A DNA stretch of 28,928 nucleotides from Candidatus Omnitrophota bacterium. Its GTDB lineage: Bacteria; Omnitrophota; Gorgyraeia; JAGLLT01. A program made the position numbers and the translations under genes. Of the stretch, positions 9,157 to 15,388 are shown piece by piece. The notes below the pieces were generated by a model that saw only the letters and a program-made list of their open reading frames with translations, searched no databases and was not told the origin of the DNA. The DNA is taken from NCBI GenBank assembly GCA_030630095.1, contig DAOVNW010000001.1, positions 1 through 28,928 on the forward strand, written 5' to 3'. Position 1 is the stretch's first letter, and every line of letters begins with the position of its first letter.

Positions 9157-10214
9157 TATAATTTTATTCCTAAATATACACTCCCACCACGAATATAAGT
9201 AAAATCAGTAGTGGATTTGTAATAAACACTTGTGGGCCAAAAATCAGGTAAACTTATTGACTCAAAACCAACATCATCCCATTTAGTTTTAATTAAAAGA
9301 TGGTCTGGCCAACCAATTGTAATATAAAAATAACCACTTGAATCAAGATCAAGCCCCTGTGGTTTATAAGATAAATCATAAGTACCCCAACCTGCGCCAT
9401 TTAATCCATCCCCAAGTTTCACCAATCTTTTATTAGTAGTATCGGCAACATATACAACTCCGCTATCATGTTTAATGCTACCAGGACTCTGAAATTGTCC
9501 GACACCTGAACCTTGAGAACCATATTCAACCCAACCGGATTCATCCATTTTTATTTTTGCAACGCTATGATCAGCAACGGGAAGTGTCGTATAAACATAC
9601 TCCTCTATTGGGTCGTAACCTATTCCATTAGGAAGTTTGCCACCAGGCAAATTAGCCACGCTCCAATTCGCCCCACCAAATTTAGTATTGACTATTCTGG
9701 CATTACCCTTGTCAGCAATAAACAAAGACGAACTTCCAGCATCCCAATGAATGCTTGCAGGTGCGTCAAATTGTCCCTCACCGCTCCCGTATTCACCATA
9801 AGTTTCATAATCCTCACCGTTTGCCTTAGTTTTTACTATACGATTATAATAAGAATTTGCAATGTAAAAATGGTCACCTATAGGATCATAAGTAAAATTT
9901 CCTCCCTTATATACACTAAAAACTTCCATACCCCATATCCAGCTCGGCCAGTCATACATCTTACCGTCATCTGAAAATGAAATTGTGCTCCATTGGCCGT
10001 TCTTCCGGCGGAACTGGAACAGCCCTAACGGGCCTAAACTTCCAACGCCTTGAGCTGTAGGGTCGAACCGACTAAACCCGGGCCGGGTCTTACAAAAGCC
10101 TCTATTAGCTATCATGTCCTGCTGTTCAAAGCAGAAGTCCGGGGGGATAGCTTTGTTGCCGCCCATTGTCAGCATACCGAAGAAGTTTTTTATATTAAGC
10201 ATTGGTTGGCCCAT
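9156..10214 (-). CDS. Structural N-terminal segment fused to a six-unit NHL beta-propeller, 352 aa
   Basis: Residues 1-90 (MLNIKNFFGMLTMGGNKAIPP, then CFEQQDMIANRGFCKTRPGF and a short 'FRRKNGQWSTISFSDDGKMYDW' region) match the style of phage head-completion protein N-termini. From about residue 105 there are six NHL-type units: FTYDPIGDHFYIANSYYNRI, FDAPASIHWDAGSSSLFIAD, LPNGIGYDPIEEYVYTT, FQSPGSIKHDSGVVYVADTT, KPQGLDLDSSGYFYITIG and WPTSVYYKSTTDFTYI. Six units suit one closed propeller. DNA from about 9,160 to 9,950 looks AT-richer than both flanks. It ends in the overlapping TAATG start of the next gene, which continues the structural protein. NHL propellers bind proteins, RNA or sugars in other systems. 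Here a receptor- or glycan-binding surface is only inference. Confidence 0.8.
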   Translation of the reverse strand: MGQPMLNIKNFFGMLTMGGNKAIPPDFCFEQQDMIANRGFCKTRPGFSRFDPTAQGVGSLGPLGLFQFRRKNGQWSTISFSDDGKMYDWPSWIWGMEVFSVYKGGNFTYDPIGDHFYIANSYYNRIVKTKANGEDYETYGEYGSGEGQFDAPASIHWDAGSSSLFIADKGNARIVNTKFGGANWSVANLPGGKLPNGIGYDPIEEYVYTTLPVADHSVAKIKMDESGWVEYGSQGSGVGQFQSPGSIKHDSGVVYVADTTNKRLVKLGDGLNGAGWGTYDLSYKPQGLDLDSSGYFYITIGWPDHLLIKTKWDDVGFESISLPDFWPTSVYYKSTTDFTYIRGGSVYLGIKL

Positions 10215-10223
10215 AATATCTCC

Positions 10224-11117
10224 TTAATCAGAGTCCAGGTAGTTCACATACCGAGGACGGTCGGATCGGCGTGGGGTAAGCCCCTCTGTCATTTGCTTCT
10301 TTAATTCAGCGTGCAGACCCATTAAACCTGTAGGGTCTTCACTGTCTGATATTTTTGCAAGGATAGCGGCGTAAGTAGGGACTGCGGATTGATATTGTTC
10401 AGGAATATCGCAGACTATTTCATAGACTATTGTACCTGCCGGAGTGCCGCCTGGCCAGGAGGCTACTGTAGCGGTTCGGGTAGAACCTACGTAATCGGTA
10501 ATTACAGCGCGCTGTCCGGCGTTTGTACCGGATATTATCCGTACTGTAGAACCGTTATAATAATCATCTTCATTTGAGACTCTGCCTAAATCAGGAGTTT
10601 CAGGGAATACAATTGTGGTAGTGGTAGCAGACGGAGCTGTGCCGTACATTAAATCAGCTAATCTACGGATATACAAGATCTGCGCTGTCCCGGACTCTGT
10701 AGGTTCAGGGGCTATTCCAAGTTTATTAGCCCATAGATACGAAAACTGCGGTAATCTAAAGATATTTAAGTCTGAATAGCCGGGTTCATGCAGAAGTCGG
10801 TCGTTAATGGATATTGGATGTATTATCCGCTCCGGGTCGGTGTCTGTACGCTCAATTAGACGTATCTGTAGCTCATTACCCTGTAGGTCATACTCTTGCG
10901 TACCGGAGACTATAGATATGGTCTGTAAGCTGCCGAAATAGTCCTCTGCGGCTTGTAAAACCTCGTTCTGATGATACTGTTGTGAGTCGTTTATCCAGTC
11001 TATCCACGCGCTTATAGTAAGTTTACTGTCAACTTCTGTAGTTAAAGCCGCTTCATCTAACTGGGGCGACTTTCCGTGTATTTTTTTCGCTGCTTGAAGC
11101 ATTCTCAGCAAGTTCAT
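10224..11117 (-). CDS. Head-tail adaptor-type protein, 297 aa
   Basis: The N-terminus is helical (MNLLRMLQAAKKIHGKSP), then ISAWIDWINDSQQYHQNEVL, followed by a beta-rich middle with SGTQEYDLQG and the C-terminal helices (QYQSAVPTYAAILAKISD). This is the pattern I associate with phage adaptor proteins that bind below the portal, such as P22 gp4-like or 'phage gp6-like' proteins. A middle region (residues about 160-230) resembles an inserted beta domain (GSTVRIISGTNAGQRAVITD) found in many phage virion proteins. The ATG at 11117 has AAGGAGCGGAAAA upstream and begins inside the 3' end of the previous gene (65-base overlap). Position between capsid and completion proteins supports an adaptor role, without firm homology. 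Confidence 0.65.
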   Translation of the reverse strand: MNLLRMLQAAKKIHGKSPQLDEAALTTEVDSKLTISAWIDWINDSQQYHQNEVLQAAEDYFGSLQTISIVSGTQEYDLQGNELQIRLIERTDTDPERIIHPISINDRLLHEPGYSDLNIFRLPQFSYLWANKLGIAPEPTESGTAQILYIRRLADLMYGTAPSATTTTIVFPETPDLGRVSNEDDYYNGSTVRIISGTNAGQRAVITDYVGSTRTATVASWPGGTPAGTIVYEIVCDIPEQYQSAVPTYAAILAKISDSEDPTGLMGLHAELKKQMTEGLTPRRSDRPRYVNYLDSD

Positions 11118-11400
11118 TTTTCCGCTCCTTTACTGGCACAGCGACTCTTTTAAGTTTTAACCGGGCCAGAATAATGTCAACATCCCGTAAAGACTGTACC
11201 CTTTGCATTTGCCCTACGATAATATTAACAACTTTATCCCGTTTCTCAATCTGCTTTTTGGCCTGAATAAGCCTGGCGCTAGCGGACTTATAAGAATTTA
11301 ACATCTCCATACTAATAACAAACATAACCCCGCTTGCTAATATCCCGGCCAGAGCCAGGACAACCGATATAGCCAATACAGCATTTTTTAGCTTTTCCAT
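11053..11400 (-). CDS. Single-pass membrane protein, 115 aa
   Basis: Residues about 5-31 (LKNAVLAISVVLALAGILAS followed by GVMFVISM) form one clear transmembrane helix. A predicted coiled coil follows (ASARLIQAKKQIEKRDK onward) and then a basic, charged tail. Size and layout resemble phage spanin-like or membrane-anchor proteins (N-terminal helix plus periplasmic coiled coil), but no small lipoprotein is nested in it, so I do not call it Rz. The 3' end overlaps the 297-aa adaptor gene by 65 bases, with a different frame. A ribosome site AGGATAATT precedes the ATG. The function is unknown. A membrane protein within the head-morphogenesis block is uncommon. Confidence 0.65.
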   Translation of the reverse strand: MEKLKNAVLAISVVLALAGILASGVMFVISMEMLNSYKSASARLIQAKKQIEKRDKVVNIIVGQMQRVQSLRDVDIILARLKLKRVAVPVKERKNELAENASSSEKNTRKVAPVR

Positions 11401-11402
11401 AA

Positions 11403-12080
11403 TTATCCTTTCGTCATTAGCATTAAAATCAGCCGGACAATAGCGGTGTTTGTGTCGTCATTTTCTACCTGGAACCGGATATATTTAGCTGGTTTAATTG
11501 CTAAGGCTGAAAAATTAACGCCTGGTAAACTGTTTGCTAACGCATTATTATTAGCCGCTAAAGAAGTGGCTGTTATATCACCCCACTGGACATCTGAAAC
11601 AGTAAAAGCCCATGACGCGCCACTGGTATGGCCTGTCTTGGCGGCGAATGTAATTGTTACACCCTCATCACCTAAGTCAATAGCTGTGCCGATTGTCATA
11701 TCAACTGTTTCCGCCTGCCAGGTAACACCACGGTCTAAAGACCATTTAAACGTGTCTGTAGTTCCTGTGCCGTCAACTTCAATTAAGAAATTCCTTTGGC
11801 CTATACCGGTAAAAGTTCCACCGGCGGTTCCGTCATCAAGGCCAGAGCCTTTAAATAAAACAATATCAACCCAGCTCTTATCTATTTTTGGTATAAGATA
11901 CCCTAACTGATAATTAACATCAATATCAGTAGATGCGCCGCCATTGATCAATGCTAATTGCAGATTAACAGCAAAGCCATGATTATCAAGTATTATCGGC
12001 TGGCTTAAAATTGTATCATTTTTAGCGTCTGCCACGGCCAGAGTAGTTTCTTTTATGACCTCTATTTGTCGTATCCCCAT
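11403..12080 (-). CDS. Beta-rich virion protein with a phage surface domain, 225 aa
   Basis: The start is taken as the ATG at 12080 (MGIRQIEV), because GGAGG lies 6 bases upstream. A TTG six bases further upstream would overlap that site. The middle (residues about 100-170) has DTFKWSLDRGVTWQAE followed by GVTITFAAKTGHTSG and WAFTV. This is a repeat unit I know from many phage fibre and virion proteins ('...TFKWS..GG..W....GVTVTF...TGHT.GD.W.FT'). The protein is otherwise beta-rich and acidic, with a C-terminal strand-rich region (YIRFQVENDDTNTAI). It follows the YkgJ-like gene directly. It is likely a surface-exposed or decoration-type protein. Precise place in the virion is unknown. Confidence 0.75.
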   Translation of the reverse strand: MGIRQIEVIKETTLAVADAKNDTILSQPIILDNHGFAVNLQLALINGGASTDIDVNYQLGYLIPKIDKSWVDIVLFKGSGLDDGTAGGTFTGIGQRNFLIEVDGTGTTDTFKWSLDRGVTWQAETVDMTIGTAIDLGDEGVTITFAAKTGHTSGASWAFTVSDVQWGDITATSLAANNNALANSLPGVNFSALAIKPAKYIRFQVENDDTNTAIVRLILMLMTKG

Positions 12081-12082
12081 TT

Positions 12083-12418
12083 TCAACCTCCTGGTTTAAT
12101 TATTTGTGATTCCCTTTTGCCTACTATAGACAATATTTGCGGATGTGGTTTACCTTTACAGTTATATCTCCGGCATGCTTCCGGTCTGTTTTCGTAATCT
12201 TTACATTTTCTGGTCTTCTGGTCAAAAGACTCACAGACCTGTAATGAAAGGTATCTCTGTTCGTTCTCATCTCCGCCCTCAACTGTAAAAGCAGCCGGAA
12301 TAAACTTTTTGCCCTCTACTTCTACAACTAACTGGATATAACAGCACAAACCGCACGAGGTTAAGCAACGATTTTCTTCCGTTGTTTTATCAATAGCCAT
12401 TTTGATTATATCAGCCAT
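12083..12418 (-). CDS. YkgJ-type cysteine-cluster protein, 111 aa
   Basis: Nine cysteines are present in the arrangement of the YkgJ/CxxCxxCC family: CLTSCGLCC near residues 18-26, then CESF and CKDYENRPEACRRYNC toward the C-terminus. That family is thought to bind zinc or an iron-sulphur cluster. Its function is poorly known and it occurs now and then in phage genomes. The ATG overlaps the stop of the 129-aa gene by one base (GATGG). It is embedded among virion genes and is transcribed with them. The conserved EN-RPE-ACRRYNC signature is very typical, so the family assignment is secure and the role is not. It could be a moron gene acting on the host rather than a virion part. Confidence 0.8.
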   Translation of the reverse strand: MADIIKMAIDKTTEENRCLTSCGLCCYIQLVVEVEGKKFIPAAFTVEGGDENEQRYLSLQVCESFDQKTRKCKDYENRPEACRRYNCKGKPHPQILSIVGKRESQIIKPGG

Positions 12419-12807
12419 CAGAGTACTCCTACTACAGGGTTTTCCATTACATTCCGCCAGCGTTCTTTTGAAATAGCTCTGACATTATCACTCAATTGTT
12501 TATATTGCTGTTCTTCATGCGCTTCGTTCTGGCCAAGAATATCATTTGCTAATGAAAAGTTTTCATTCCTGGTCTGTAAATCAGCTTCAGCAATAGTTAT
12601 AATATCTCTACGGTCAATATTCCTATACCCGCCCTCAGGAGTTTCAGCGGTAAAGATAAGATATTCCTTACCAGCCTTACCTTTAGAAAAAATACCCCAT
12701 CTCTCTTTTTCCCAGATCCATTTAACATACAAATCTTTATCGTATTCCTGGACGAGTTTGGTATAACGAACTTCTGCTTCTGGGCGTGTATATTGCCGTA
12801 AAGACAT
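12418..12807 (-). CDS. Conserved small phage protein, 129 aa
   Basis: I recognise no domain. The protein has an acidic, Trp/Tyr-rich first half (LYVKWIWEKERWGIFSKG, then KEYLIFTAETPEGGYRN) and a helical, Gln-rich second half (NEAHEEQQYKQLSDNVRA). The ATG has the strong site AGGAGG 6 bases upstream. It begins a new cluster after the fibre-like gene, separated from it by a perfect 10-bp hairpin. The protein ends where the YkgJ-like gene begins, one base overlap, so both are probably coupled. Position next to the capsid/fibre cluster suggests a head-morphogenesis accessory, but nothing in the sequence proves it. Confidence 0.7.
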   Translation of the reverse strand: MSLRQYTRPEAEVRYTKLVQEYDKDLYVKWIWEKERWGIFSKGKAGKEYLIFTAETPEGGYRNIDRRDIITIAEADLQTRNENFSLANDILGQNEAHEEQQYKQLSDNVRAISKERWRNVMENPVVGVL

Positions 12808-12826
12808 AAAAACCTCCTTCTGGTTA

Positions 12827-12856
12827 AAGGGCAGTGAGTTTTACCCCACTGCCCTT
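12827..12856 (-). terminator. 10-bp perfect hairpin after the fibre-like gene
   Basis: On the minus strand AAGGGCAGTG is followed by a 10-base loop and its perfect complement CACTGCCCTT, then TTAACC. It lies immediately behind the fibre-like gene's stop (12860) and before the ribosome site of the 129-aa gene. The stem is GC-rich enough for a Rho-independent terminator, but the U tract is short (three). A partial terminator, or an RNA processing or stability element that lowers downstream expression, is equally likely. Confidence 0.55.
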
Positions 12857-12859
12857 AGA

Positions 12860-15322
12860 TTAATTAGTATCAACCCAGTCTGAAGCCGCAGGATACGCGG
12901 CTTTAATTACCCAGGTATCATTTCCAATACATATAATTGTAACTGAATCACCTGCTGTTGACGATTGAATACTATCGCCAGCGGCGTTAGTGATAGGTGA
13001 AATAAACTGATCTGTTCCGTCGTTAGGGTTAATATTCAACCCAAAAGCGGCGGTTACAACAAAAGTATATTCAGCGCCTATCGCTGTTGACCCTTCCGGT
13101 AAAGTAAAGATAATCGTACCACTTGAGCCGGTGTTATCAAATACCGTACCTGACTCTGCTATTGTTACACTATGGGCAGAGGTCTTAGACGCAACTGTAT
13201 GAACCACACCAGTCAACTTAGTCGCGCCGTCTCCTACAATATCGCCGTTAGCGTTTATATTGCCTGTAGCTGTAATTGTAGTTGACGCGCTGAGTGCGCC
13301 GATTACATCAAAACCGGTAGCAGTAAAATCAGCAACGTTAACCTGATTAACAAAAACTTCTATCGCGCTGTTCTGATAGATCAAAGACGCTTCATCAATA
13401 GTTGCAATACCAGCTAAAGATATATACTTAGCAGCGTCAACACCTAAATCAGCGGCGCTTACAGCTACCTGGCCGCCTCCGGCCGCCAAGATAATATCAG
13501 CGGCTGCGTCTAAAGTAACATCAGTGGAAAGGGAAAGGTAATCATTAGCAAGACCGGCAATACTATTTAAGCCGACTTTCTTGCCAGTGGCCACACATAA
13601 ATCTGCGGCAATTATCCCTACCTGCGCTCCAGTTGGTGTGATTATCACATCTGCCGCCGATTTTATCTGCAAATCAGTATCCGAATAAATCACATCGGTT
13701 TCAGTGTCGGCGTTAAGAGACAGTTTTTTGGTTGCGTCAAGTTGAACGTCGCAAGCAGTGAAATCAACATCTCCACCGGTAGGAGATATTACAACATCAG
13801 TCGGTGAATCTATCTTTAAATCAGTTGAAAGATAGAAAGTAGCTGTTTTTGTCGCGCCATTAACTGATAACTTGTTCCCGCTATCAATCAATACATCAGC
13901 CGCGTCAACATCAACGTCACCACCACCGGCGTCCAGAACTATATCGGCAGCTGCGTCAATTACTACATTGGAACCGGTAAGGATTATAAAGTCATTACTT
14001 AAACCTGTAATACTATTTAATCCTATTTTTTTACCTGTATCCACTGCAATATTAGCTACATTGAAATCAACGTTACCGCCGCCAGGAGTGATTACTAAAT
14101 CAGCCGCAGAAGTAATATCATTACCGTCAATATCTAAATCACCGGTAAGAGCTACATTCCGAACTAATGTAATGCCACCTGTGCTGACTCCGCCTATGGT
14201 AACACCACCTGAACCATCTCCGTCAATAGTGATAGTCTGGTTAGTAGTGGCGGCCTTTACTACATTGACCTCCCACGTACCCAGACCTACACTGGTAGTA
14301 CCAGAGACAGTAAGATCGCCACCAATTACAACACTACCGTCAGCGGCTACATCAAAGTTATCATAGTTGATAATACCTGTAGTACCTAAAATAGCATTAT
14401 CGCCTACTGATAAGGCATTGGTATAGTCTGTATCAGTAATGGTCAAGGCTGTGGTTACAGCACCGTCAGGAGACATGGTTATTGCACCCCCGGCAGTCAA
14501 CTGCACATTATGAGCGGTGATAATTAAATCCTCACCTGCGTCTCCACCATCACCGGCAGCCAAAGTCAAGGCATTACCGCCGTCTGTAGAGTAAATCTGG
14601 CCGGCAGCTATAAAGTCAAGGCTGTTAATATCTAACAACGTACCCTCAACTGTGAAAGCACCTAAATCACCGTCATCATTGATAGTAACTGACCCTGTAC
14701 CAGTCGCAACATCAAACTCATCAAAATTAATCGATGCCCCGCCTGTACCGATAATCACATTAGCGCCTACATTAAGGGCATTAACAATACCAGCATCAGA
14801 CGCATCTATAAAATCTGTTATAACCGAAGATGACCCTGTAGTAGCGGCTTTGATACAGTCAGTTACTGTTACACTGTTTGTATCGGCATCAAGGATCATT
14901 ACAGACCCCGTGGCAGCATAGTCAATTTCTAAATCACCACCGGCAGCGTCTATGTCAATATTAGCGCCCTCATCATAAGCCTGATTAAGACTTTCAGTAG
15001 AAGCAGCCCCGCCTAAGTCAGTCGCTGAACCGTTAATAACACCATACAGTTTATTATCGGTAGAGTCATAGTAAAGTCCACCGTTCTCTGCCGCGCTCGG
15101 TGTTATCTGGTTAGCATTGCTGACTGTAGGTAACTGCAAATACTGGTTTTTACCGTCAGAAGCGGCCCGGTGTTCATTCGGGTCGGCTTCCAGGTTAATC
15201 TTACCTATATCAATTTCTGCTTTCTTTTCAACGTTCCTATTCCTGATACCTGCGAAAGTATCAGTTCCAAAGGTAATCAGGATACAGAAAGCGAAGAAAA
15301 GTATTAAAAATTTATGTCTCAT
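12860..15322 (-). CDS. Secreted-type repetitive fibre-like protein, 820 aa
   Basis: Residues 1-25 are a textbook Sec signal peptide: MRHK, a hydrophobic run LILFFAFCILITF, then DTFA before GI. Residues about 80-110 contain GGLYYDSTDNKLYGVINGSA, a phrase common at the N-terminus of phage fibre and neck-appendage proteins. Residues about 410-640 are a tandem array of about 40-45-residue units with the core 'AADIVLDAGGGDVDVDAADV ... GNKLSVNG', strongly Asp/Ala/Gly-rich, suggesting a beta-solenoid. The C-terminus (SSGTIIFTLPEGSTAIGAEY) is a fibre-type end domain. The ATG at 15322 is preceded by AGAGGGAAAAAACA. It sits right behind the capsid gene. A true signal peptide on a virion fibre is odd. 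It might be displayed on the infected cell instead. Confidence 0.8.
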   Translation of the reverse strand: MRHKFLILFFAFCILITFGTDTFAGIRNRNVEKKAEIDIGKINLEADPNEHRAASDGKNQYLQLPTVSNANQITPSAAENGGLYYDSTDNKLYGVINGSATDLGGAASTESLNQAYDEGANIDIDAAGGDLEIDYAATGSVMILDADTNSVTVTDCIKAATTGSSSVITDFIDASDAGIVNALNVGANVIIGTGGASINFDEFDVATGTGSVTINDDGDLGAFTVEGTLLDINSLDFIAAGQIYSTDGGNALTLAAGDGGDAGEDLIITAHNVQLTAGGAITMSPDGAVTTALTITDTDYTNALSVGDNAILGTTGIINYDNFDVAADGSVVIGGDLTVSGTTSVGLGTWEVNVVKAATTNQTITIDGDGSGGVTIGGVSTGGITLVRNVALTGDLDIDGNDITSAADLVITPGGGNVDFNVANIAVDTGKKIGLNSITGLSNDFIILTGSNVVIDAAADIVLDAGGGDVDVDAADVLIDSGNKLSVNGATKTATFYLSTDLKIDSPTDVVISPTGGDVDFTACDVQLDATKKLSLNADTETDVIYSDTDLQIKSAADVIITPTGAQVGIIAADLCVATGKKVGLNSIAGLANDYLSLSTDVTLDAAADIILAAGGGQVAVSAADLGVDAAKYISLAGIATIDEASLIYQNSAIEVFVNQVNVADFTATGFDVIGALSASTTITATGNINANGDIVGDGATKLTGVVHTVASKTSAHSVTIAESGTVFDNTGSSGTIIFTLPEGSTAIGAEYTFVVTAAFGLNINPNDGTDQFISPITNAAGDSIQSSTAGDSVTIICIGNDTWVIKAAYPAASDWVDTN

Positions 15323-15344
15323 TGTTTTTTCCCTCTTTTTAATG

Positions 15345-15376
15345 CTTGCGGAGAGCTTTTAACGGCCCCCCGCAAG
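15345..15376 (-). terminator. Hairpin between capsid gene and fibre-like gene
   Basis: On the minus strand CTTGCGG is followed by an 18-base loop and CCGCAAG. It starts 12 bases after the capsid stop codon (15391-15389). No U tract follows, so termination is doubtful. A stabilising or attenuating hairpin that lets capsid mRNA exceed downstream mRNA is a fair reading. Confidence 0.5.
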
Positions 15377-15388
15377 GTTACTTTCCAT

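Noticed and set aside
9513..9974. 153-codon plus-strand frame opposite the NHL gene
   Set aside because: No ribosome site, Cys/Ile-rich nonsense-like translation, and the opposite strand holds a clear domain.
13872..14366. 164-codon plus-strand frame
   Set aside because: It is a shadow of the repeat array on the other strand, caused by codon bias, with a low-complexity Ser/Thr/Pro translation.
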